64,000 nucleotides of DNA from Neoceratodus forsteri (lineage: Eukaryota; Chordata; Ceratodontiformes; Ceratodontidae): NCBI GenBank assembly GCA_016271365.2, contig CM057452.1:832706001-832770000 (forward strand). Reading direction: 5' to 3'. Each line of letters opens with the position of its first letter. Position 1 is the first letter of the stretch. Positions 10,361 to 20,406 of this stretch are shown here, piece by piece. A program made the translations under genes and the position numbers. The notes under the pieces are model-generated. The model was not told the origin of the DNA. It made no database searches and saw nothing but the letters and a program-made list of their open reading frames with translations.

Positions 10361-11730
10361 ATTTTCAACATGGGGCTTTTGGGACCCCTTCTCTTGAATG
10401 CTCTCACTGTCATGCAGATGACTGGTTCGATAATTTCAGAGTCACTGTGCAAATCACCTTTCGGGACCAGTAATGAAATGACACTGTCACTGTTCAGAAG
10501 GTGGGCTCTCAAAAAGCCTATGTTGAAAATTTGGTGGAAAAATTCCTAAAAATGACTGTTTTATGAGTGTGCGTTGCGCAATTACTACGCACGCTCATGA
10601 GTTCACAAATTTTCAATATTTTCACTCCAGATTTTCAACATTGCCATTTTACCACACCTCCTTATGAGCAGTACAGCTGTCATTTTTCACATCTTGCCCA
10701 AAACGTGTTTCCGCCAGTGTAGCGCACAGCGGCGCAGTCGGTGTGCGAAATCAATGTATGGGACACATTAAGAAAATCACAGTGACACTGTTCATGAGCA
10801 GAGGTCTTAAAATGGCTATGTTGAAAATTTGGTGAAAAATTCCTAAAATGACTGTTTTCTGAGCTGTGTTGCGCGGTTCCATGCACAGCTTGTAAGTTTG
10901 TGAATTTTCAATATTTTCAATCCAGATTTTCAACATTGCCATTTTATTACACTTCCTATGAGCAGTACAGCTGTCATTTGTCGCATCCTCGCCCAAATGT
11001 GTTTCCGCTCATGTAGCGCACAATGGTGCAGTCGGTGTGCGAAATCAATGTATGGGACACATTAAGAAAATCACAGTGACAGTGTTCATGAGCAGAGGTC
11101 TTAAAATGGCTATGTTGAAAATTTGGTGACAGAAGTCCATAAAATGACTGTGTTATGAGTGAGCATTGCGCAGTTTCCATGCACCCTCATAAGTTCATGA
11201 CTTTGTAATATTTTCAGTCCAGATTTTCACCAGTGGCATTTTCCACACTTCTTTATGAACAGCACAGCTGTCATTTTTCACAACATGGCTGAAATGTGTT
11301 TTCACACTTTCAGCGCAGAGATGCGTGGTCGCTGTGGGAAATCATTGTTCGGGACAGATAAAGAAAATCACAGTCGCACTGTTCATGATTGGAGGTCCCA
11401 AAATGCCTGTGTTGACAATCTGCTGTAAAAAATCCCCAAACTAATTACATTACAGGTGTGTGTTGCACAGTTTCTATGCACGCTCGTGACTTCACCAGTT
11501 TTTTTAATATTTTTACTGCAGATTTGCAACATTGCCATTTTTTACACCTCCCCATGAACAGTACAGCTGTCATTTTTCACATCCTGTTTGGAATGTTTTT
11601 GCACCTGTAGTGCTAAATGCCGTAGTCGCTGGGCATAAGCAGCTTTCGTCTAACAAACTGATATTGCCACTGTTCATGAGGTGTGGTCACAAAAACACCA
11701 TGTTGAAAATTTGGAGTGAAAATACCAATG
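10361..11730. repeat. Tandem array of ~296-bp units (about 4.6 copies)
   Basis: The motif tgttgaaaatttggtg recurs near 10521, 10819, 11113, 11409 (diverged) and 11701. The motif attttcaacattgcc recurs near 10631, 10926, 11223 and 11522. Both give a period of 292-299 bp. Each unit includes agcagtacagctgtcatttt and a cattaagaaaatcacagtga-like segment. Divergence rises toward the right end. The array is embedded in the composite repeat; copy 2 holds only about two units (50020-50590). Confidence 0.85.
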
Positions 11731-11751
11731 AATGCCTGAGATATTTACAAC

Positions 11752-12088
11752 CATAACGCCCCACCCTGTAGAGAATGACAGGCATCAGGGGTGTGACTTA
11801 GGATTCTTGCCTGTAATGCTCATACCATTCCACACCCTGCAGTCAGTGAGAGGCATCAAGGTATGCCTTGGACTCTTTGGCCCCAAAGTTCACCCCATTC
11901 TCCTATACCACACCCATCTCACCATATTTCCTGATGGAATGGGGTGCGCATAAGGGCCAAAGACCTCAAAGCACATCGTGACACTTGTCAGTGTCTGCAG
12001 GGTGGGGTGTGGTGAAATGGCATGGCCGTTATGCCTGACGATCCAAAGGCACAGCCCAATGCCTGTCACTCTCTGCAGGGTGGTGGTG
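11752..12088. repeat. Imperfect ~340-bp inverted repeat inside composite repeat copy 1
   Basis: Left arm accctgtagagaatgacagg followed by catcag is mirrored on the right by atgcctgtcactctctgcag followed by ggt. A second, inner pair surrounds the centre (cataccattccacaccctgc against gcagggtggggtgtggtgaa). It lies between the tandem array and the right end of the composite element and is absent from copy 2. Confidence 0.5.
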
Positions 12089-12205
12089 GGGTTGGCTTCA
12101 GTTCAATACTTCACTGCCATTCCTATTATGCAGCTCTGTAACTTCTACACTACCACTGCCAATGCCAGCAAGCAAACATTCGGCATTGACAAATGCTTGT
12201 TATGG

Positions 12206-12767
12206 CTGTGAGCATTTCAACATTTCTGTTAGACAGGCTGGTAATCTGGTCAGTTAGTCTTATCCCTGCTACAGCAAGCAATCTCTCTGAGCTCACACTA
12301 GCTTGAGGGCAGGAGAGATGCTTTATTCCAAACAGCACCAAATGTTGGCCACTCTGTGAGCTTTGCCTGTCAATGCAGCAAACTTTGATGCTAAGTTGTT
12401 CAGTGTCACCCATATATGTGTACACCACAGTGACTGCAGGCATATGGCTGTGTGTCTCAGATTGTACAGTTTTTTTTTGTGGCCATACTGACCTGGGACA
12501 GAACAGCCATAGAGAGTTTGAGCCAGGGTTGGTTTGGGTGGAGCTTCTTAAGAGGAGGTGAAATGTGTTACTGAGGATGATAATGTGATTTTGTGGAGGA
12601 ATGTGCTGCTCCAGACACACCCTTTTTAGGGACACTTGCACTCTGACATATTTATTTGTATAAAGTGCAAGTGCATGCAAATTGAGGGGAGTTGCTTGGT
12701 ATTATATGGTGTCCACAGGAGAAATGTCCACTCTGGGGAAATACAGCATCCAAGGGGGCTGTACTAA
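12206..12767. other. Unassigned spacer
   Basis: About 560 bp. A 176-codon open frame on the minus strand (12150-12680) crosses it, but it overlaps the end of the composite repeat and has no recognisable domain, so I do not call it a gene. Confidence 0.4.
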
Positions 12768-12775
12768 ATTGTCAC

Positions 12776-13774
12776 TAGGGCTGTGCAGTGGCCAAATATT
12801 ATTTCCAAAATACCCCGAATAGTGGGGCTGCTGAATATTCAGTAGCCCTTCACAAATAGGGGACTGTTGGTATTTAGGAAAGAATATTTGGTTAGCTATA
12901 AAATAATAAAAAAAAAAAAACTCTCCCCCTCCTTCCCAGCCCCCCCACAAAAAAACAGTAAAATGTAATCCCATCCTCTACCCTGTATCAGTAGTCCAAT
13001 CCCCCTCCTCCCCCAAGTACCCTCAGTTTGTTATATTTAATTAGAAAATGTCAAATAAAGCCCTCATTGGAAGACCAGCACAACCCACCCACCTTTATAG
13101 CTGACTACAGTCTTTCTTATCATATAGCTGTTTGAGCATAAACAAATTAATTATGTCCCCCCAACCCCACCACCCTGGCAGCACACTACTCACTCTACTT
13201 CCACTCTCCACCCACCAGCACCCAATTCTTAATAAGAGAAGGTGACTGGCACAAACTTCCCCTCCTCCATGGCCGGACGCTTCTCATGAATGAAAGTGCT
13301 TTCATTCATGAGAGGCAGGCAACCAGCCATGGGGGTGGGGGTTGTGCTGGTCACCTTCTGCTGTTAAGAATTGGGAGCTGGAGGTGGTGGAGGGTGGGAG
13401 AAGGATGCTGCCAGGGTTGGGGGATGGGGACATAAATGATTTTTATTTTATGCACAAACAGCTGTATGATAAGAAAGATGGTGACCAGTCGTGGAGGTGG
13501 GTGGGTTGTGGTGGTCATCCATCGAGGGCTTTATTTGACATTTTTCTAATTAAATATAACAAATTGTGAGTGCTGGGTGGGGGGTGGGACTGGACTGCTG
13601 ATAGAGGGTAGTGGATGGGGTTACATTTTACTGCTTTTTGGGGGCTGGGAAGGAGGGGGAGGACTATTTTTTATTTTTATTTTAAATGGGGTCCAAATAC
13701 CAATACCTGAATATCTGGCTGCCAAATATTAATATCTGGCTGAATATTTTGAAAAAGGTATTCACACAGCCCTA
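12776..13774. mobile_element. Palindromic (foldback) non-autonomous hAT-like element, 999 bp
   Basis: The element is flanked by a perfect 8-bp direct repeat, attgtcac (12768-12775 and 13775-13782). An 8-bp duplication is the signature of hAT transposons. Its ends are inverted: tagggctgtgcagtggccaa at the left, and gtattcacacagcccta at the right. The whole body is a long imperfect palindrome; the midpoint lies near 13295, where cttctcatgaatgaaagtgc meets its own complement. It encodes no transposase. The same terminal sequence bounds the elements at 46483-50907 and 51916-53027. Confidence 0.85.
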
Positions 13775-13782
13775 ATTGTCAC

Positions 13783-14723
13783 CAGGGCCAGTTGAATCTC
13801 TCTCACTGGGTAGAGGCACCACACTATTGCTACAATCTGGATAGGCCCTCATGATTTATAGAATGAAGGGGAAAGTGAACCTAGAAGCCACCAAAACATA
13901 TATGGTGACCTGTGGCACTGCAAGATAGTGATGCTTCCTACGCCAGTGTCATTTGAAAGTATGTCCACCATGCAGGGGCCTTACACTTTGAATAAATTCT
14001 GAGTTGGGAAATGAATTATGTAATCTAAATCTAATGCAGTTACATGTGGGATGAAGATTATGTATTTAAGTTTACAGTACAGTATTTACTTAAAGTCATT
14101 CAGATGTTTGTGAACACATTGGTAGATACATTACTACAAATGTTATTCACTTGGTAAATAAATCACCCTAATAAATCAATTTCAGTGGACAAAGCAACAC
14201 ATAATTCCTGTACTTGGTAAATACCACACTGAGTAATGTGTCTGTTGAGTAAAGAAATTGCTTAGTAAATTATTTACTTAGTAGATGAAAAGCTGTGCAA
14301 TTAAACTACACAGTAAATGTAATCTGTGACTATTCAACATTAGTAACAGCTGGCACATGAGTGACTGAATACTGATGGGAGGGTTCCAGGGTCCACCACT
14401 TTTATTTCTGGACTTCGGCCCACACACTCACTTCAGATAGTGCTGAAACTTTAAGAATACCTAAAAAAGTAATTAACAACAAAGGTCAGATCAAGATAGT
14501 GATGCATACAACACCACATATAAATAATCTAAGCTAGACAGCATACTGGTTTAATATGCTAAGACTGTGCTACTCTGATATGAAAAGAAAAAACTGTGAT
14601 AAAGTCTGACCTTTACTGCAGTTGCATCATTATTAAGGGACATCATTTCTAATTATTTTTACTGAAAGTAGCTACCACAAATAGGCAGCAGAAAGTGACA
14701 GTTTCAAAGAGCGGAACTGAATT
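13783..14723 (+). promoter_or_regulatory. Upstream flank and presumed 5' region of the GBA3-like gene
   Basis: This repeat-poor stretch lies immediately 5' of the GBA3-like start codon, so the promoter and 5' UTR should lie here or beyond an upstream intron. It is AT-rich. I see no convincing TATA box. The segment tctgacctttactgc (about 14607-14621) contains the nuclear-receptor half site tgacct, which is only suggestive. The ATG context is attATGG, with A at -3 and G at +4, which is favourable for initiation. Confidence 0.3.
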
Positions 14724-14799
14724 ATGGCAAATTCAAAAAACTTGAGTTTTCCTGCAGGATTTGCTTGGGGGGCAGCAACTGCTGCCTATCAGATAGAAG
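14724..14799 (+). CDS. GBA3: First coding exon of a cytosolic beta-glucosidase-like (GH1) gene, partial
   Basis: Starting at ATG 14724 the frame encodes 25 codons plus one base and contains FPAGFAWGAATAAYQIEG. This is the N-terminal signature of glycoside hydrolase family 1, which covers the first beta strand of the TIM barrel. The exon ends at G14799 in the donor G|gtaagg, a phase 1 intron. Known cytosolic beta-glucosidases (GBA3) start within a few residues of this motif with no signal peptide, as here, whereas lactase and klotho relatives are secreted or membrane proteins with longer leaders. The enzyme hydrolyses beta-glucosides, including plant glycosides, in the cytosol of liver and gut cells. 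No later exon was recognised in the window, so the rest may be a very long first intron. A decayed copy or another GH1 paralogue remains possible. Confidence 0.75.
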
Positions 14800-14837
14800 G
14801 TAAGGGCCACCTTTTCATTTTATTTGGCATTTATATA

Positions 14838-14925
14838 GATACATAGATACATAGACAGTGTCGGCAGATAAGGGCCTGTGGCCCACCCAGTAATTTAATT
14901 ATCTTTGGTCCACCTGGCCCATGTG
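14838..14925 (-). mobile_element. Short CR1-like 3' end fragment, reversed
   Basis: The segment atacatagacagtgtcggca followed by gataagggcc and cccaccc matches the reversed 3' UTR pattern of the CR1 copies here (compare 17085-17130). It lies 40 bp inside the presumed first intron of the GBA3-like gene. Confidence 0.55.
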
Positions 14926-14930
14926 AATGT

Positions 14931-17069
14931 AATTACAGAAAGACTGTACAAAAATAAAAGCTGATTAAAGTTTCTAAACTTACTGTATGACTGTAGCATG
15001 GCCCAATTTTCTTTTAATATGGCTTGCCAGAGTTTTATTTCTTAATACATTTTTTTACAAAAAGATATTATAAAGAAAAATGTAACCTAAAGTTAATGAA
15101 CAACAATATACTATAATATCCTGATATATGATTTACTGGCAGATGATTGTGATAGAATGTGCTTACTAAATTTAACTTTGTGGGGTTTAGAAAGTTTAAT
15201 ATTTATTTAAACATTTCCTTTCATGGATATTAGTTACTAGAGATGTAGCATTTTGCATTCAAGTGAGCCCTGAGTGGTAGCCAGTTAATCATGTTATATT
15301 GCAACATACCATGCCTAATAAGACAGAGTTAAGTATCTGCAGTATTGTAATACATGTTAAAATCATCTAAATAGCACAACCATAATTTTGCAGAAAATAT
15401 GAATTTATTAGGGATGGTCGAAGTGTCTCCATTGTGCTTCATGCAGTCTTCATGGTAAAGTAAACAAACTATACTTTTTCATGTGGTCTTCACAAAGCAG
15501 CGGAGTAGGTGGGACTTCATGTAGTCCTGCAGTGGCAAAACCTAGTCACCAAAGTCCAGCATACTTCCTGAAGCATACACCAGACAGCAGGTCACATGAC
15601 TAATTTTCTGTCCAAAAAGAGGGTCACATGGTGAATGCTGCTACAGGGGGCTCAATTTTCAAAGTCCCATATTGAGGCAAGTTGCCTGCGTCAAAGGGAA
15701 TTGACACAAGTAGCACCTTGCATCAAAAGTTGCAGCACTCCCAATTTTCAAATGCAGGCATCATCAAAAATGGGAGTCCGCACACCAAACCCACCCTACA
15801 CCATCTTTGCACCAAAAGTGATGGTGCACCTAGGTGGAAGGGGGTTTGCTCCAAAGTGGGATGCAGCATCCCATTATTTGGGATTTTGGAATCCCTGCTG
15901 TGGCCACAAGTTGGGGCTGTGGTTAGACCAGTCATGAGCTGGTGTAACAGCCCTGTGCCACAGGTCAGGAGTATGCTGAGTGTGGGGGGCTGCAAGGTTG
16001 GGGGACACTGAAGCCAGATCGGGGGGGGGGCAATGTAGTGGGTGATGTGGGCACTGCAGTTATGGCAGTGTACAGAGGTGGCACAGGGCAGAAGTGCATG
16101 TAGTCCAGGGAGTACCATGTCCATGGGTCTCTATCACTGTCCAGGGCAATTCTGCCTGAACCACCTTTGTACCCTGCCACACCCACTGTGCCCATACCAC
16201 CCACTATGGCACCCCCCATGTCTGACTTCAGTGTCCCATGACCTCGAAGGCTTCCCCCCCAACACTGCAATTCTGGGCTGGTGTTGCACCTGGCAGGGGC
16301 TTGACAGGACACTCTGTCAAACCCCTTCAGTGCACCAACTCTTTGGTGCAACACTCTGCCTGTGGCTACTTGGGAGACATTGGCTCAGAGACTCCTCTTC
16401 TACTAAAATACATTACAGTGTCCCTGGCACCACCAGAGTTTGCCACAGGCAGGAATCAGCACAACGTGATCGAGCCCAGGAAGTTCAACATTGGGGACCT
16501 GTGCACAGCTGCAGTCCTACAAGTGAAAGCAGGAGTTGGACATGTCTTTAAATGTTGAACAAAATCAGTATTATGAGGATGAAAAAATTAACAGTACAGA
16601 AACTGTTGCTCAGTTTGACAGCTGACACTTTGTAGAAGGGATTTAAAAAGCTTTTGTTTAGAAAGAAAACATGATGGCATGTGTTTTGATAGGCAGGTTT
16701 TATTGTGCTTATTCTAAGTGTGACAGACACTGCACCTGAGCTGAATCTATAGTGGAGGGGGAGTGGCCACTTTCAGTTTTAGTGTTAGTTTACTCAGTGT
16801 TTCAAAAAATGTTTTTATTTATTTATTTTTGTACCAGTGCAGAGTTGAGCTTTTTTTCTGTCATGGCCTCTGATTGTGCTTACCACTGACAGCGAGTGGC
16901 CACCTTATTTACAATGTGGGAAATGAGCTGATTTATTTATTTCAAATATTGCAAGGGAAAAAAACTCTTTCGACAGTGCATGACAACAGCTAGTTATTCA
17001 TGTAGGGTTGTGATACAATGGTGTTGTTGAGCACCTCTGTACTTAGGCTTTACATTTATTTTTATCTAA
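14931..17069. other. Unassigned stretch with a GC-rich block
   Basis: The first 700 bp are AT-rich and featureless. From about 15630 to 16555 base composition turns GC-rich, with open frames of 100-170 codons on both strands, including one with GDIGSE and HNVIE. That pair of motifs faintly recalls Harbinger transposases, but there is no DDE triad I can confirm. It may be an old DNA transposon. From 16560 on it is again AT-rich without signals. Confidence 0.35.
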
Positions 17070-17930
17070 GAAACACAGAAACATAGAATTTGATGGCAGA
17101 TAAGGACCACTTGGCCCACCTAGTCTGCCCATTTCCCTACCTAATGGATAAGCTGCAGATCCTAGTTAACCAACAGCCTACTTCCTCCTACCCCCCACTA
17201 GAATTATCTTATGTCTGTCCCATGCATTCTTGAATTCCCCCACCATTTTTGACTCCATGACCTCCTTAGGAAGGCTGTTCCATGCATCCACCACCCTCTC
17301 CATGAAAAAATACTTCCTCACATTACCTCTGAGCCATCCCCCCCATCTTCAAATTGTGCCCCCTTGTTCTTGCACATCTCTTTTTCTGAAAGATGCTACC
17401 CTCTTGGACTTTGTTGATTCTCTTGAGGTACTTGAAAGTTTCTATCATGTCCCCCCTCTCCCTCCTTTCCTCGAGGGTATACATATTGAGCTCCTTTAGT
17501 CTCTCTTTGTATGTCTTTTCGTGCAGACCCTGTATCATTTTGGTTGCCCTTCTCTGAACAGCCACCACCCTGTCTATGTCTTTGTGGAGATGGGGTCTCC
17601 AAAACTGCACACAATACTCCTGATGGAGTTTCACCAACTGTCTGTACAGGGGGATAACAACTTCCTGTTTTCTAATGGTGATGCCTCTCCCTATGCATCC
17701 CAGTATCCCCCTAGCCTTCCCTACTGCCTTCTCACATTGGTTGCCCACATTTAGGTAATCTGATATATCTACCTCCAAGTCCCTTTCCATTTTTGTTGTT
17801 GTCAATATCTCACCCCCATTATGTACTCTTCCCCTGGATTTTTGTTTCCCAGGTGGATTACTTTGCACTTCTTTGTGTTGAATCTAAGCTGCCACAGTTT
17901 TGTCCTAAGCTGTCCAAGACCCTACAAACC
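17070..17930 (-). pseudogene. CR1-like LINE 3' part, reversed
   Basis: Read on the minus strand, the open frame 17868-17323 gives ITIRKQEVVIPLYRQLVKLH, FWRPHLHKDIDR, RRATKMIQGLHEKTYKERLK, YTLEERRERGDMIETFKYLK and KRCARTRGHNLKMGG. These are the same C-terminal motifs as in the 3.6-5.1 kb copy. The 3' UTR and tail lie at 17322-17073, ending in the reversed tttctatg-type tail (agaaacatagaa). RT catalytic motifs are missing because the copy is truncated upstream at about 17930. The single 181-codon frame is unusually intact for this family here, which suggests a younger insertion. Confidence 0.88.
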
Positions 17931-18107
17931 AGACCCCCCTACATTCCAGACAATTCTCAGAAACATTGCTGCCCCACACCCCCTGCAACTCACCACTCTA
18001 CCCACCCCATCCTGCCCCCTCGGCAATTCCCCTCACCACATTCTGAAGTACCAGGGCCTCCTACAATGTTCCTAAATAGCTCCTTACCCTTTATGTAGCT
18101 ACAGTAC

Positions 18108-18110
<3 letters not shown>

Positions 18111-18145
<35 letters not shown>
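18111..18145. repeat. (TA)n microsatellite
   Basis: A run of about 17 TA dinucleotides. Confidence 0.95.
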
Positions 18146-18147
<2 letters not shown>

Positions 18148-20279
18148 ATGTGCTACTGTCCCTTGATGCCTTTTAATTTGTACTTAGATGGGATGGCTGT
18201 ATAGTTGCAACCCCTTCATTTCCCTTCAACTGAATTATTAACTGCTTAGCTATCAACTGACTTGCTTGCCCTAGTAATTCACTACTGCTGCCCTACTAAG
18301 TTTCCATCCTGCTACCCCTCCCTTAGGCTGACCCTAGATAGGGACTAGCTGCACTAACTGACCCTAGATGTGAAATGGCTGCCCACCCTCAGAGATCCCT
18401 GCAAGTTTATTCCTCTGTGAACCACCCCACAATATGGACTAGCTGCAAAGCCCATCAGCTAACTCCTCTGGAGGCTGACCTTAGGTAGGGAGTTGCTGCA
18501 ACACCTCCGATACACTTGTCTATGTCTTCCAAGTTCCTTCTTGCCTTACCTACCCACTTTGGTGTAGCATAACCTACAGCCTGAAATCCTTCCTGCCAAC
18601 ACCCTGCTGACTCCCTGCCGATGACCCCAGATGCCATTTAGGTAGACAACACACTCCTCCTTTGTGACACTCACACGAGAGGTTGCTCACACAAGGGGTT
18701 ACTTGGCCCTATAGGAAATAAATAGGAGGGCTATAACCATGACAGAATGCTGCTGCCTGGCCCCACTCCCTGTTCTGACTCTATCCCTTCTCTCTCTCCT
18801 CTACCTGTTTCTTATAACCATGATAGAGTGCTCCAGATTGGGGTGCTCCAGAAAGGGATAAAAGTGGTAAAGAACAGGGAATGGGAGGTCATCATCATGA
18901 TCACCATCAGATATGGCAGGAACCAGCACCCACAATGATGTATCACAAAGTAGAGGCAGGGGGACAGTCAAAGCAGCGGACTTGGCTGCTATGATTTTAG
19001 ACAAGGAAGTCAGAAACAGTGAGCCCCAGCCAACCCCACCATAGTTACAACACAAAGGAAGAGGGAAGTAACTGAGGAACAGGCTGTTGAGGATAAGGAG
19101 GGACAGAAATTTTGAGATCCATCAAGAAGAAGTAGAGAAGACTGAGGGTGATGATGATGTACCATATGCTCCCTGGTAATCTCAAATCAAAGAAGCAAAA
19201 GTCAATAAGTGTGGCCCCAATAACAGTATCTTCTCAGGATAGGACTAAAAGTTCTAACAATGTGGAAGGTGACACTGATACCAATACAGTAAGTAAACCC
19301 AATCAGCACAAGATATCCAAAAACTAAACAAAAAGCAGCAACAAACCATACAACTTAAGTAGTCGATGAGCCACAACTCTCCATTCCTGCCACACTGAGT
19401 TACTGCCATCCATCAATTTCCTTTGTGTGGAAGTTTTTCATTATTCATAAATTAGCTGAGGCAACATATTATTTGTAAATTCATTAATAAATACAATACT
19501 AATAATAATAAATACAAATCATTTATGAAAAGCAATCTGCTTTTTCATGTTTTCAGTTTACATTTTTATGTTGTCCATGCTAATAGTGATACTGCTATGA
19601 CTGAACAGTCCTGCACCACTACTGAGACAGTGCCCAATTCATTTGAATAATGAAATGAATACATGTGATATTATATGTTCAATAACATAATAAATAATTT
19701 GTTAAAGCAATTTACTCTTAATTTCTCTGGTATTAAGCTTCTGTGCTGATGCTGTCACTGAAGCAGCTGTGATGTGCCAATTATGCTATGCAATCAAGGA
19801 CATTCTTTACTTTCTTGCTTTCACAAGGAGGTGGCATAGGGTCACATTAGTCACTCCATCCCCTTGATCATGCTCACATCATGCTTGCATCCCACTTATG
19901 CTTAATAAATAAAATCAATAATAAAATAAATAATGCTAAAAACATTCTTGGCAAATGCTTTTACTTTTGCTCATCCTGTGCCAGTCCAATAATGTCATAA
20001 CTAGCAGCTCAACGGTCCTGGTTGTCCCTCTTAATCATGTCCCCAGTTCCAAAGCCAATAACACAGAACCAAAGTCATATTTTATTCCATTATTGCTAAC
20101 TGAAGTATTCAAGTTTGCATCACTTATTGAGTCACTCTCACTACCATGCCCATTATCACTCACTATGACTCGAGCTAAAGCTAACTTCACACTCCTGCTT
20201 AATAAAATCAGTGATAAAAATTAAATAAAGAGTAATAAGTAGCACAAGACCATATAATCTGTAACTCTAACAGATTAAG
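18146..20279. other. Unassigned stretch
   Basis: About 2.1 kb without a supported gene. The left half is pyrimidine-rich with loosely repeated phrases such as gctgaccctagatagggact and actgaccctagatgtgaaat (18328-18375), which hint at a decayed tandem duplication. The right half is AT-rich with many short ataaata runs. Confidence 0.4.
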
Positions 20280-20406
20280 CAGTAAGGCACAACAAGGTGT
20301 GTGTTATAGTGTAATAACGTCACTCCTGGGGAGGGTCGCCGAGTGCTTCCACCACCCCAGTAGTGACGTTATTACACATTAAAACACACCTTGGAGTGCC
20401 TTATTG
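20280..20406. repeat. Short palindromic MITE-like element
   Basis: Left arm gtgtaataacgtcactcctg is mirrored by the right-arm segment tagtgacgttattacac. Outer arms aaggcac and gtgcctta also pair. The loop is GC-rich (gggtcgccgagtgc). The overall length is about 127 bp. It resembles in design the palindromes at 29711, 43643 and 56731. Confidence 0.7.

Larger units (their letters stand above)
9581..12205. repeat. Unclassified composite interspersed repeat, copy 1 (~2.6 kb)
   Basis: This long element shares its modules, in the same order, with 49173-50655. The modules are: a head beginning gcttgcacgcatgtgcaaga (~190 bp); a GC-rich block of ~95-bp units; an oligo-A stretch at 10088-10105; a segment with ccgggaacacgtctgcactc; an array of ~296-bp tandem units; and an end near ttcggcattgacaaatgctt (12178-12197). 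No transposase or RT motif was found, and the open frames across it are not shared in sequence pattern with known proteins. No terminal inverted repeat or target duplication could be set. It may be a non-autonomous element such as a Helitron derivative, or a mobilised satellite. Confidence 0.75.

Noticed and set aside
12150..12680. 176-codon minus-strand open frame
   Set aside because: No domain, no splice context, and it overlaps the shared end of the composite repeat. Chance is more likely.
16042..16551. 169-codon open frame as a host gene
   Set aside because: Composition is low in complexity, with an overlapping antisense frame of similar quality and no recognisable domain apart from a faint transposase-like pair of words.
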